Of a stretch of DNA of 64,000 nucleotides, positions 47,631-59,570 are shown piece after piece. Numbering within the stretch: position 1 is the stretch's first letter; every line of letters begins with the position of its first letter. The DNA is taken from assembly GCF_003573695.1 (NCBI RefSeq), contig NC_039362.1:14962063-15026062 (forward strand), given 5' to 3'. The stretch comes from Papaver somniferum. Taxonomy: Eukaryota; Streptophyta; Magnoliopsida; Ranunculales; Papaveraceae. The notes below the pieces were generated by a model. It saw only the letters and a list, made by a program, of their open reading frames with translations, did no database searches and was not told the DNA's origin. Both the position numbers and the translations under genes were made by a program.

Positions 47631-50367
47631 TGATGAGTGCCAAATATTGTATATATTTATCCCTTTTTGTTGGCATTTTAACTCATCTTTTGTGCAGTAA
47701 TTCTACATTTTATCCCATATTCTGTATTTTCATTGTTTTCAAGAATAAATATTTTTATTAATTAATTTTGCATTTTTAGGTAGTAAATAAAGTTCGGATG
47801 AGTCGCGGAGCGAAAAGAGCAGAAAAGTAGTGAAAAGCCGGGAGAAATTACGCAAGGAAGCCGCGAAGAATGGTGCGCACAACCTCATTTTCTACACACA
47901 AAAGCGCCTCCGTTCTCAGCCATCAGATCAGTTCTCAGAAGCATCCGACGGTCGCTCCTGCATAGAGCATCAAAATCTGAAGTCTCTGCCAAGCACCACA
48001 GCGCTGAAATTCCAAGCCTTCAGATTAGATGGTAGTTGAATCCAACGGTCGCTCCCTTGCTGTGCATCAAAGTTTGATATCTCCGCCTAACACTACAACA
48101 CCTAACTCCATCTGGCATCGTTGATTTTGTTGTATCATATAATCTGACGGTCGCTACAAGCCTCACTCCGCATCACCGTCTGATTCACCTACCAGCTTCG
48201 CATCTCGCGGCCCATCTCACGAAACATCGAACTCGATGGACCCGCCTAACACCCTAGCGACCGAACCCATCCACCTAACCAAACACCCTTCTCTCCCAAA
48301 CCATCGAACCCTTTCTTCTCCACCACCCCCCTCTGCAGAACCATCACCCTGCAACTGCCGCACCACCATCATCACCACCAACTCCACTGCCACCACCACA
48401 CCTCCACCATCATCACCCTATCACCCAACAACCAATACCATCTGTTCCCTAGCCCTCTAGTTCCCTATTTCCTCACTTTTTCACACTTCTCTGCCTGAAA
48501 CCCTAGGCGTGAAAAATTGATGAATTAGGTAACCTAGAGAAGCAATTGAAGGCATGGAGTGATACAGGAGAGTCAGAGAAAGGATGGGTCGACAACAATT
48601 TCAGAGAATTAGGTGAGACTTCTCCAATTTCTAAAAGCCCTAATTTCACTGACTTTGGGAAAAATTTGGGGAAGAACCCTAATTGTGTAATTTAGGGAAT
48701 TTGGGTCTGTGACTATAAATAGCCTTATGGGTGTGTTGTAAAAACCATGTTTGGACTAGCCTGCATCCAGAACTTTCAAGTTCTGTTAATTTTCACATTT
48801 CAGTCAATTTTAGTTAAGTTCAAATTTTGTTAATGTTAGTGCAATATCCTGTTAGTGTTTCTGTTAAATGTTCATTGTTAAATTATGCTTATGTTCATGT
48901 TAGTTGTGTTAGTCTCCTGTTAGTTCAGTTGCAAGTTCATGTTAAACTTTCATATCCTGTTAAATATATCCTGTTAAATGTATCCTGTAATGTGTTAGAT
49001 GTTTGTATGTGTTCATTGTTAGTTCAGTTAGTTATGATCATGTTAATTGTTCTTGTAGTGCTTAAATGTCATAGGACTGATAATATCTACTTGAGTGAAT
49101 GCATCTGTGATCAGTTGTGCTGTAAGAAGACAACTGATTCTAGGGGTGAAAGAATGATGGTAGCTAAGAATTCAGTCCATTTGAAGGACTGTGTTTAACT
49201 GTCTTAGGGTGATAGATAGCTTCTTGAACAACAAGCCTGTGATCAGCTGTGTTGTAAGAAGACAGCTGATGCTAGGGGCAAGTGAGTAAAGATTAGCCAA
49301 GAAAATCATCCATTATGATCCTCCCTGTAATGAAACAAGAACAATGATTTGAGTAGGTACTGCCTTAGCTTAGGGTCAAGTAGTGGATTCAAAGACCCTA
49401 GTACCTTCACTCTGCACTCCCCTGCCTTAGGCTAATTGCCTTTGTGTCATTTTCTCTTTGCTCCATTTTGTTTTGTTTTTGCTGTTTAGTTTTTTTTCCA
49501 TTGCTTTTGCCTTGTTGTTTCTTCCCTGCCCTGCAACTCTGTTGCTTTTCTGTTTTGCATTTTCTTCACTGCTTGAGCAGCTGCAGCTGCTGCTGCAACT
49601 CTGTTGCTGCTGCACTGCTGTGCATTTTCTATTGCTGCTGCACTGCTTTCTCATCTTGTACATTCTATTGCACTGCTGCTTTGCATTGTTTGCCTCCCTT
49701 GCTGCTGCTGCCTCCATCTTGCTGTGCAGCTCTTGCTCCTGCTGCTGCTACTACCTGCTGTGTAGCTGTAGTGCTACTGCACTGTTGCTGCACTGCTGTG
49801 CAGTCTTGCCAGGATGCTGCTGCCCTGCCACTTCTTCTCCTGCTGCTTCCTCCCCAAAGGCCTAACTAAAGATTCAACCAACTGAGCCCAAAAGCTCAGT
49901 TCACTCCCAAGAGCCTTTGAAGCCCAGTTAAAGCCAAAGCCTAGTTCACTACCAAGCCAAAGCTCAATTCAAACTGAAGCCCAATTCAGTCAACTGTGGG
50001 CTTAACCAAAGCCCAGTTGTTTAAAGACCAAAGCCCAAATTCATTAAGGCCCAATCCAATTCAGGCTTAATCAAAAGCCTAAGTTTAAGGCCAAAGCCCA
50101 TTTGCATTTCAAAGACCAACTGAGCCCAAGCTCAGTTCCTTTTATTATGAACAAACCCATTAGCACTCAAAGCCCAATTTAAGCCAAAAGGCTTTTAAGC
50201 CCAAAGCAAATCTAGGAACCCAATTAGCTAAAAACACTTCCGAAACACACCCGATCTCTGTGGATCGACCCGTACTTGCACGAGCTACAACCGACGACCG
50301 TGCACTTGCGGTATTACTGTAGGCCCCGTTTCATCGCATCATTTCTATACCCTTTCTGGGCCTGCCA
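47631..50367 (+). repeat. 3' LTR of the young Athila-like element
   Basis: Same length as the 5' LTR and nearly identical; TATA at 48713-48722. It ends GGGCCTGCCA, followed by TSD TCTTT at 50368-50372. Confidence 0.9.
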
Positions 50368-50372
50368 TCTTT

Positions 50373-51513
50373 CCAGAAACACCTTGGTTGGAAAGCTTAA
50401 GATCTTTGAACATGAGCATACATCCAAAGTCGGTAAGGATGTTGCCTTTAAAGCACAAAAGAACACTAAATTACTTTTCAAAGTAAGAGTGTTCATGTCT
50501 CGAGGATGATCAGTCTGAGGATGATTTTTGGGATGAATATCTTGACAAATCAGTCTCCTTGATCACAATACGGTTTAGGGATCTTCTGTCGATGAGAAGT
50601 AAACGGTTTTCAAGAGACAAACCTAAGTCATCAGACAAACCTCACGGTCGCGTACCTCCTAAAAACAGGGATGATGACAAGGCTGATGACGAGGACATGC
50701 CTCAGTGCTTTAAGTGTAAGGGTTTTGGCCATTTTGCTAACAAATGCCCAAATCGTAGAAAATACACTAGGAACAAAGGTCTAGCTGTAACACTTGATGA
50801 AATGTCTGAAACCTATGTTTCCGATGAAGATAGGAAATCAAGTGTAGGGTTTCTTTGTGAAAACATCGCTTTTGATACTTGTAGCAATACATATATCAAC
50901 CTCAATGGGTTCGGAGAAGAGGGAAACCAAATCAAGCTGGAAGATTCACTGAATTCGATAACTGGATACCCTATCAGTGATGTTTCGGGATCAACTGTAT
51001 GTCTATCTGCTTGCACGTCTCAGATGCCTGAATACTATCCAAGTTTGACGTGCTCTTTTTGTTCGATGTAGGGACACGAACTATCAATGTGTTACAAATA
51101 CAAGCACGAAATAAGGCACGCCAGAAAACTTCAACGAAGAGCAGATCGATTAGCAAGGAAGCTGAAACTTGCTCAAAAGACAGTCGAGGTATGTATGATC
51201 TTATCTTCGTCTAAGAAGTTGGTTTCCAAGTATAGAATAAGACCATTTGAAAAGAAAATATGGTCAAATCGTTTTGATATACAGAGATCAGGGGATTCCT
51301 CTCATGAGGAAAAAGATGGACAAATCATTGTTCATCGCAACACAACTTGATTGTGTTGTTGGGAAAATCTTGTTTCATGTGCCTGTTCGAAAAGAGACAA
51401 GATTGAGTGCTGATCCATGCTTCAGAAGAGTTTTTCCTTCTTTTCTTAGATTTGTTATTTTTTGTCTATCAAATAAAAGAAAGGGTTATTATCGACAATT
51501 CTACTCTTTATAG
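50373..51513 (+). pseudogene. Sirevirus-like gag, copy 2, 3' part
   Basis: Continues the copy 2 gag after the insertion. Small frameshifts lie near 50484 and 50555. The CX2CX4HX4C knuckle is intact (CFKCKGFGHFANKC, near 50705-50746). The second knuckle region has a TAG at about 51069 where copy 1 has a sense codon, then the basic region continues to 51513. Confidence 0.8.
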
Positions 51514-51585
51514 GGTTTTAGAGTTGGGCGTATACGAACTTGTCAATAGGTTTCGAACCCTACATTCCTTTTTCCTTTTGACATC

Positions 51586-51594
51586 CTATATAAG
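51586..51594 (+). promoter_or_regulatory. Internal TATA box before ORF2, copy 2
   Basis: CTATATAAG sits 67 bp upstream of the ORF2 ATG at 51661, with the spacing of a plant core promoter plus short leader. The element's LTR TATA is also CTATATAAA. Confidence 0.5.
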
Positions 51595-51660
51595 ACTGCT
51601 TGTTGAGTTAAGTGATTCAATCACACAAATCCAGTTGTTTATAACTGTTCTCAAAGCACT

Positions 51661-52098
51661 ATGTCGACAGATGGAAAGGATGTCAACATGATTGTTAATT
51701 TTCAATCAAGGAAAAAGAAAAATCTCATGTTTCTAAGTCCCTGAAAAGAAAAAAGAAGGAATATCACAAGAAAACCCAGGGTTGTTCCTTCTAACTCTCA
51801 GAAGTTTTCCGATGTTCTTGATGAGTTAAAGGAAATAAGAAGGGAGGTTTATGAAATAAAGACGCTCGTGTCTAAATCTTTGGAAATTCAGAGGACCCTA
51901 ATTCGACCTCTTCAGTCAAGGAAGTTTGTGGGTATTGACACTTATCTCCGTGAACCTTATGTCCCGATGGTTTTCGATAACAAGGAGTTCGGGATTGATA
52001 AAGAATTTCTCAAAGGAATTGTTGCCATATGCCTTCTTTTTGGATTATTTGGAAGAATAACTAGTGCTTTCAATAGCGATGATTGTGACTACACATAG
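51661..52098 (+). pseudogene. Small basic/coiled-coil/membrane ORF2 of the copia element, copy 2
   Basis: The ATG gives MSTDGKDVNMIV, then small indels near 51700-51770. The second half is open from about 51790: coiled coil, the conserved LREPYVPMV block, and a C-terminus that copy 1 lost, with a hydrophobic segment GIVAICLLFGLFGRITSAF and a short acidic tail to the stop at 52096-52098. The expected intact product is about 145 aa, basic at the N-terminus and membrane-anchored at the C-terminus. The family is not recognised. Confidence 0.55.
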
Positions 52099-53810
52099 TT
52101 ATTTTTGTTTTCGTCTTCTTATGTTATTTTTTAGGTTTATTGTTATTAAATTCTAAAAATATTTGGAGGATGATGTTATTGCAGTATTAATCTTTATGAT
52201 TTTGTGATATTGCAATTTGATTATGGGATAAGTATTGTTTGCGTCCGTGAACTTGAAGGTCCCATATTGCTGTCAAAAGTAAAGTCGTTCAAAAATTGAT
52301 ATTCATATTGATGAAAGGACGAATGGACTTTTGACAATTACAAAAGTTATGCCTATGCAGTCATGTATTTGATGGAAAATAGGATGAAATCTTTTGTTTG
52401 ACAAGGATAAAGTCTAGTATGTCGTTATGATGGAAAATAAAATAGATCCTTGTATGTTATCCACGGTATTGATCTTCATTGAACCATCTTGTTATGTTTT
52501 ACCGTGAAGGATCCATTGTGTGTCTTATGTTGAGCACGATATAACTAAGTCGATTATTCTTATTGGCTTTGTTGGTTGTTCCATAAGATGCTATATGTTG
52601 AGCATTATGAACTAAATTAATCATCTTGGTTGGTTATTTAGTTATTTGCTCCGAAAATATTCTTTTGTCGAGCAAATCTTTTGACAATTAAATTGATTAC
52701 TTGTGTGATTAGTTTGGTTGTTTGTTTTCCAATTAGATTAATTATGGGTTCTCTTGTAATTAGTCTAGTTGATTTTTCATATATTCCACAACTCCTTGTG
52801 TTGAGTATATGAACGGCTATACAAATCATGTTCTATTGGTTAATGTAGTCGTATATTCCGTAAGGTTTTTCTTTATGTTGAGTATGTGAATGATTAAGTT
52901 AGTCATCTCCGTATGATTACCTTAGTCATAGCTCCGTAAGTATACTTATGTTGAGCACTTTCAATTAAATTGATCATTTTTGTGGTTTTATTTAGTTGCG
53001 TATTCAGATTAAATTAATCATGGGTTTACTTGTGATTAATTTGGTTGAGTTTTGGATATAGAAAATCATTTATATGGTTTTTGGTGTCCAATTAAAAAAA
53101 TCCTTCTTTTCTTTCGAAATTAAGGTCGCTCTTGTTGTTCTTTCGGGAATGACATCAAATGGGGGAAAGTTCTTTTGAACTTGTGTGTAATGGTAATATC
53201 TTACGGGGTGTGCGATGTGGAATTGTATAGGGGTTATCTTGTATCTTAAAACTCCTTGATGAATGCATTTAGCTTCAGCTTTATGATTTCATCTAAATTA
53301 AGTTGGTATATATTTTTTCTTTTAGTATATGAAACGTCTCTTCTCGGAAATTTCATTAGGATCCCGTTCTTGTACCTTTGCCAATTTTATTGACAAAAAG
53401 GGGGAGAATTAATGTGTAGTTCTACTACATATACATATGGTTTTCGGATCATTATGTAAGGAGGAGTGGTTTCCATGTGAGATGGAGTATTGACTAAGGG
53501 GGAGTGATACATATCACCGTAATATTGTTGTTAAAGTTGTGATGCAATTGGACTTTGATGTTACATAATAATACTATGTCACTGTATAATGATGATCGAG
53601 AATCTCGATTTCTCTCATTGTTATAGCTACGGATCTTCAACAACGGTGATGCTAAACTTACAACCTTTGGGATCATTGGAGTACTTGGAAGGACGAAGAT
53701 TTCAAGGAACGTTGAAGATTATACTATGGAATAGGAACTAATAAAGTTTATCTTTTTTGTATTCCATATGTATTAATAGTTTTGTCACTAAAATTGACAA
53801 AGGTGGAGAT
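52099..53810 (+). other. Copia 3' non-coding tail, copy 2
   Basis: Collinear with 21196-22902. It has the same TGTTGAGCAC-type degenerate repeats and AAGGGGGAG tracts, some decayed (AAGGAGGAG near 53459; AAAGGTGGAG directly before the LTR). Confidence 0.75.
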
Positions 53811-56210
53811 TGTTAGAGCATAGTTAGGTCGACCTCGCATGCGTTGCTATCTCAAGCATGTTTGTCAATGTTAGTGATCAAAACTATGAGTCTTGATTTC
53901 TAGCCTACATAGCTAAGTATTGGACTAGGATATAAAAGTGTAGTTGAGCTCAAGGAATTCATAGCGATTCATCATACAATGACGGAGATCTACTCAAGGA
54001 ACCGTGGAACTTCATCAACAAAAAGGTAGGTGGAGACTTGAACTTATCTATCACTCAAAAGTCTATCTCTTTATCTCCTACTTCTTATGAGACAAAAGTC
54101 GTATGCTATATAGACTGGATCATACACATTTGATATTTCGAGCCGAGTATATCTCGCCTATCTATATCTCGAAATCATGTTTTGGTAAAGCGTTTCGCTT
54201 TGATCAAGTTTATCTTCAACTAGTGACGAAAGTCATGAAAAGTTTCAATTACTTTGAGAATTGCTCTGACGTGAAACGGTCTGTGAATAACGGATATATA
54301 ATGTCCTCTGAGAATGTCTCAATGATTGGAATAAGAATTTAGATTACATAACCATGTATTCCTTAATCCAAAGTTTTCGAACTTTGTTGATTAAGAGAGA
54401 CCGGAGGAATTGTCTTTGCCAAGTCCGCGAACTGGCGGAAGTTCTCATACCGAGAATTTCTGCTGGGATTTTCCAAAAACTCGTTTGCATGTAAGTCTGC
54501 GAACTCAGTCCGTGAACCTAGTCCGAGAACTGGCGAAAGTCTCTTTGCCGAGATTTTCTGCTGAGTTTAGAAAACTCTGCCGGTTGTCTTAAGTCCACGA
54601 ACTTTTTTGTGAGCTTAAGTGGTTATGATATAAAGATGTGCTCTGAACATGAAACTTAAATTACTAAGGAATGCTTTATGCAAACCGTGGCTATAAAGTT
54701 AATGAGCTGATTCAATCGAATCGAATCATCTTTGTTTCAATTGTGTCTTGTGTAGTTACATAAGATCTCGTAGCAATTGAACAACTCTTTAACTAGTTCA
54801 TTTGAGTCAGTTGAACTAGTTATGGTGAAGAAGAACAAGGTTAATATGAAAAGCTCATATGGTTAACCTTTTGGGTTACTATGTTGAACCAACATATACG
54901 TAGACGTTTGGGCATGGTTTTCGCAAACCCAGTAAACGTCTACCCAAGTGTGTGTGACAAGCTAAGTTTTGGATCTAACGGTTGAGAAATATTAGCTTGA
55001 ATCTAAATCAGGTTTTCATCTAACGGTGAATATGGATTGCTTTGTAACTAAGGCAAAACCCTGATCTGAAATCTATATAAAGGAGACATCTAGCACTATG
55101 CAAAACTAATCCCCACACATCTGTGTGATACTAGTGCGTTCGTTAGAGTCGATTCTCCTTTAACCTTTGGTTTTCCTCTCTAAAACCAGGTTAACGACTT
55201 AAAGACTTCATTGGGATTGAGAAGCTAGATCGATACTACTTTTATCGTAGTTGTGTGATCCGATCTTGCATCTTCTATCGTACGAGTACAATCTATTGAT
55301 TGGCTTGAGATCGTGAGAGTTCTCCGATAGGCAAGATAAAGAAGTCACAAACATCTTCGTCTCACTGTTTGTGATTCCTCGACAAACCTCCTGTGTAGTC
55401 AGGAAGGATTGTAGAGAGGTGACTGATTAATCTAGGTTGTTCTTCGGGAATATAAGACCGGATTGTCAATTGGTTCTTGTTCACCTTGATTTCATATCTT
55501 AAGACGGAAGAAAACCTTGGGCTTTTCTGTGGAATACAAATTTATCCTTTGATATACTTTTCAGTGTGAGACAGATTTGTTTATTATCAAGTCTGCGATT
55601 TTGAGTTGCATCAACTCTTGGTTGTGGGTGAGATCATCTAAGGGAATCAAGTGCGTAGTATCCTGCTGGGATCAGAGGCGTAGGAGTACAACTGTACCTT
55701 GGATCGATGGGAGACTGATTGGGGTTCAACTATAGTCCAGTCCGAAGTTAGCTTGGAGTAGGCTAGTGTCTGTAGCGGCTTAATACAGTGTGTATTCAAT
55801 CTGGACGAGGTCCCGGGGTTTTTCTGCATTTGCGGTTTCCTCGTTAACAAAACTTCCGGTGTCTGTGTTATATCTTTTCCGCATTATATTTTATATAATT
55901 GAAATAATACAGGTTGTGTGTTCGTGATCATCAATTGGAAATCCAACCTTTGGTTGTTGATTGATATTGATTGATCCTTGGACATTGGTCTTTGGTACCG
56001 TCCAAGTATTCCTTATATTTAATAAAGACTCGCTATTTCTTTTAGCTTGAGTAAAAATCAAATCAAGAGAGAGATATTAACTCCTTGAGATACTTTTATC
56101 TAGATTGAGTCTGACTATCTAATAGATTCTCTAGCAAAGTATTTCGGAGTTAGTCCATACAAATTGATAATCGAATTATTGGGTGGTGTTGTTAGACCCA
56201 CGCTTTTTCA
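53811..56210 (+). repeat. Copia LTR 3 (3')
   Basis: 2,400 bp, TGTTAGAGCATAG...CTTTTTCA, TATA near 55073. It is followed by TSD TTCCT. Confidence 0.9.
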
Positions 56211-56215
56211 TTCCT
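56211..56215. other. Right target-site duplication of the copia array (TTCCT)
   Basis: Partner of 16437-16441. Confidence 0.9.
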
Positions 56216-56539
56216 CTATATCTTCAGCATCGGGGGTCATTGGTGCGTTCATACACTGCTCTTGTTCCTCTACTTTTACTCCATCGATCTTGTACAACTC
56301 GCAGTAATCCTCAAATTGCTTTCTTAGTCTTTTCCCTATATGGGTAGTCAGTGATGGTCCAGTAGCTTCGTAACATGAGATGGTGTTGATGTTTCGATTC
56401 CCTTCAGGTAATTGGACTTGCTTGCTTCGTTTTGCCCTATCTTCAGTTTCTGCCTTCTGTACGTATTTCCTGAGGTCCCCGGTGTCAATCATCTTCTGGA
56501 TCATTATCTTGAGGTTCTTGCACTTCTCCGTTTGGTTCA
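56216..56539 (-). pseudogene. Gypsy gag C-terminal part
   Basis: The minus-strand open frame reads from the insertion edge at 56539: QTEKCKNLKIMIQKMIDTG, then DLRKYVQKAE, the zinc-finger-proximal helix region typical of Tat gag (T-E-E/K-C...L...I...G-L-R-K-Y-V). It continues through an acidic tail to the copia insertion. In frame with the protease remnant at 16441 once the insertion is ignored. Confidence 0.8.
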
Positions 56540-57013
56540 TGTAATTGCAGGAAATCCTACAACACACCCCTTGTATTATCATGACTATGATTTCTAGATC
56601 TAAACTTATTTGATATGAAAATAGAAAATAAAACACAAGATTTACGTGGTTCAATCAATATGATCTACATCCACAGGGTTAGGGATGTTCACTATGATTG
56701 TTTGTAATTACATCTTGATTACATGGAGAGTCCATTAATGAGTATTTGGAGCTCTAAGTTGGTAGAGGACGAAGAAGGAAATAATAATAATAATACAAAC
56801 TCTGAACCCTTCTCTCTCTCTGACTTTCCCTTTATATAGGTGTTTACATAGTGGATGACAGCTCATATGTAGTGGAGTACAACTCATATTATCTCGCGCC
56901 CAAACTACATTCTCGCAAGCTTCGCTACCTTCTCGCAAGCTCTCTCTATAACTTCGCAGTCTCTATCTATAATTTCGCAAACTCTTACCGTTGTGCGATA
57001 TTTAGATCCTACA
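56540..57013 (-). repeat. 3' LTR of the non-coding element
   Basis: 474 bp, with TG...CA ends and TATA complement near 56830-56838. It contains the ACGTGGTTCRATCAAT block seen in many plant LTRs. Confidence 0.9.
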
Positions 57014-57031
57014 TCTTTCCCCTTTTTCCTT
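57014..57031 (-). other. Polypurine tract of the non-coding element
   Basis: The minus strand reads AAGGAAAAAGGGGAAAGA, immediately before the LTR start TGTAGGATC. Confidence 0.85.
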
Positions 57032-57599
57032 GAATATTGCTTGAAAAGCGATCTTTAAGGAAAAATCCACTTTGTAGTAGTAGTTGTTAGAGGAACGAGC
57101 GAAAGAATATTAGACTTGAAAAGTACGTACTTGCCTCTATTCTTTTGTGAAGTTCCGGAGCGTTGTGAAGTAAATAAGAAGTATCATCTCTTGAAGTATG
57201 CGAAGTATGAAGTATCCTTGAAGAAGTATAAGAAGTACTCAATCCTCGAAATATAAGAAGAACTCTGCGAAGTAAATAAAAAGTATCTGTCCTTGAATAA
57301 GTATTGCCTCTATTCGTGCAAAATTATTACTTCATTTTTGGTGAGGATTCTTGTTGTTGTAAGTCCACTTTGGAAATGATTCTTGCCGAGGAGATAAAGA
57401 ACATAAAATGTTTTCTTGGTAATCCATAGTTGCCTCTGTTCTTTATCTATGAAGGTAGAATCTTTGAGAAAATGTTGAATGTGCGAATTGTTTCCTCATT
57501 CTTATCTTGCCTCTGTCTCATGTGTTGTGCTCATGCGATAGTATAATATCTTCAAGTTGCTTATAATTGTGTGAAATAATTGGGAAAAATAATCATATC

Positions 57600-57925
57600 G
57601 TTCGGAATAATCACATTCTGCAAAATTCTGACACATTTGACGAAATTCTGAATCATTCTGCGAAATTCTGAATCATTTTGCGAAATTCTAACCAATCCTG
57701 CGAAATTCTGAACAATCCTGCGAAATTCTGAATAACTCTGCGAAATTTTGAACAATTCTGCAAAATTCTGAATAACTCTGCGAAATTTTGAACAATTCTG
57801 CAAAATTCTGAATAATTCTGCGAAATTCTGAATAACTCTGCGAAATTCTGAATAACTCTGCGAAATTCTGAACAGTTCTGCGAAATTATGAACAATTATG
57901 CGAAATTCTGAATAACTCTGCGAGT
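57600..57925. repeat. Tandem array of a 20-bp unit (CTGCGAAATTCTGAATAACT)
   Basis: About 16 head-to-tail copies with a few substitutions. On the minus strand it stays open in two frames (QNFAELFRISQN-type repeats), which is a consequence of the 20-bp period and not evidence of a gene. The GCGAAATT core recurs throughout the element. Confidence 0.9.
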
Positions 57926-58424
57926 CTAATGCTTATGTGATGATTATGTTATGAAATGTGTATGCGATGTTTATGCCATGAAATGCTTGTGCAATGCTTT
58001 TATGATGCGAGTATGGTGCTTGTATGATGAGAATGCTTATGTATTGCAATGTACAGTTAATGTTTGTGTTACTTAGCTCATTTTTCCGTCTATAATTGAT
58101 GTAGATTTAAATTGCTTCCATTCTTCATTTCTCTCGCTTTTTCTTTAGTGTATGCAATCCTCTTCATGTAGTTATTGTTCCTCACAAGTTCTTACTTGTG
58201 TTTCATCTTTCCTTTTTCCTGCACTATTAGTATCTCATAACAGTATGATCATAATATCAAGTTTGCGGCATTTTCATTGCCTCAGTTTCATTTCCATGTA
58301 CATATTCGCAAGCTTGTTTGCTTATATATAATCATTATCGCAAGCTTACTTGCTTACTCATTTTCTTATGTGGTCTTATTTTGCCTCCCTAGTTAAAGGT
58401 CTTATTTTTCCACCTCTTGTCATT

Positions 58425-58735
58425 GCGACAAAATCGCAGGACGTCGTTGCACTTTCATGCAAAATCCCATTGATCTTGCCTTAACTTTCTCTTTTGTATT
58501 ATTGCCTCTTTAGGATTGTTGCGACAATATGACATGCCTAAATATTCTTGCGAAAATAAATCTCCATGACATTGTCGTCTTGCGACGAAATCGCAGGACG
58601 TCTTCACACTTTCATGTAATGACCCATTGATCTCGTCTTATTTTGTTCTCTAGTATTATTGCCTCTTCAGGATTGTTGCACAAATATGACAAGCCTTAAT
58701 ACCCTTTCGAGTAAAAAGCCTCATGACATTTGCGT
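58425..58735. repeat. Two tandem copies of a unit of about 160 bp
   Basis: CGACAAAATCGCAGGACGTC (near 58428) recurs as CGACGAAATCGCAGGACGTC (near 58583), followed by matching blocks (CACTTTCATG, CCCATTGATCT, TATTATTGCCTCTT, GGATTGTTGC, CATGACATT). Confidence 0.85.
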
Positions 58736-59230
58736 CTTAAGACACTTATCAGCTCCCTAATGGAGGGTGCCACCCTTATCTCCCCCTGGTTGACCCTTCA
58801 AGGAAGCGTACTTCTACCATACAAGGTTAGCTCCTCCCATCCGGTCTTAACAACAACCAGTTGTTTTCGCAGCCTCTTATCCATTTTACATATAGGGATT
58901 ATGGTTACGAGACTGCACCCTAAGTGGGGTTTTCTTCGGGCCGAGTTCAGTATAATCCAAGACTTGTCAAGAATTGCAAGGACGCTTCAAACTCCCCTGG
59001 AACTCTTGACTCAACCGTGTACCTCAGCGCCTTGATCAGATTCTGCACTCCTTGGGAGAGTCCTTATTACCTTAGTCGCCCAACCTAAGTCATATGCTTA
59101 AGCTGAGAATCCAAGGTGCCTTTCCCGGATGGGCTTTATTGACCCCAAATCTCCATGACTCAGGTTCCGGGAGCGGTGTAACCTTTCCTTGAGCCATGCA
59201 ACAGGTACCCCATTATATGACGTACTTTAG
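58736..59230. other. Non-repetitive, GC-richer block inside the repeat-built element
   Basis: About 500 bp with a composition unlike its AT-rich, repetitive surroundings. It is dense in CCC/CTTGG motifs and has no internal repeats. A plus-strand ORF of 101 codons (58730-59035) has no recognisable domain. It could be captured sequence or a conserved non-coding core of the family. Confidence 0.5.
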
Positions 59231-59570
59231 GTCTTACATTTGCCTCTTGCGAAATTTTATTCGCGAACTAGGGTGTATGCCATAAAGGTTCGCCCCTATC
59301 TGCGAAATTTTATTCGCGTTTCTGCGAAATTTTCGCGTCTCTTTGTCTCTGCAAAATGTTCGCGTTTCTTTATTCTCTCATTCATGTTTTCATTTCTGTC
59401 ATCTCTTTCATTCATTCTTTCATTTCTGTCATCTCTTTCATTCATTCTTTCATTCTCATAATATCATATCATTTGAATCAAAATAAGTATTCAAGAGAAA
59501 TTCTAATACATGGTAACTCTGAAATCTTTGTAGTTGTTAAATCTTTGTAATTCTGCGATTCTATCGCGTT

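Larger units (their letters stand above)
40835..50367 (+). mobile_element. Young Athila-like non-autonomous LTR retrotransposon, plus strand (9.5 kb)
   Basis: The LTRs are 40835-43571 and 47631-50367, both 2,737 bp, TGATGAGTGCC...GGGCCTGCCA, with about 14 substitutions and no length change noticed by eye. The TSD is TATTT/TCTTT (one change), within copia gag copy 2. PBS at 43578-43595, PPT ending at 47630, one intact ORF of 570 codons, no pol. Non-coding flanks contain long A runs (44253-44280; about 46924-46961). It is the most recent insertion in the window. Confidence 0.9.
16442..56210 (+). mobile_element. Sirevirus-like Ty1/copia array: LTR-internal-LTR-internal-LTR, pol-less
   Basis: The three LTRs are at 16442-18839, 22903-24321 plus 39578-40186 (split), and 53811-56210. 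All begin TGTTAGAGCATAG and end in CTTTTTCA. Both internal regions start with an initiator-Met tRNA PBS (TTGGTATCAGAG) and contain a Sirevirus-type gag, a second small ORF and a long non-coding tail with repeated AAGGGGGAG tracts. No protease, integrase, RT or RNase H motif is visible in either internal region, so the family appears to be non-autonomous. The array probably arose by unequal recombination between two copies sharing a central LTR. Confidence 0.85.

Noticed and set aside
57561..57895. Repetitive QNFAELFRISQN-type protein
   Set aside because: The 20-bp tandem repeat stays open by chance of its sequence; different frames give equivalent proteins.
57600..57925. CRISPR-like array
   Set aside because: Units are directly adjacent with no spacers, and the DNA is plant retrotransposon sequence.
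58730..59035. 101-codon ORF as a real gene
   Set aside because: No recognisable domain, plus strand against the element's orientation and no promoter context. Kept only as part of an unusual non-coding block.
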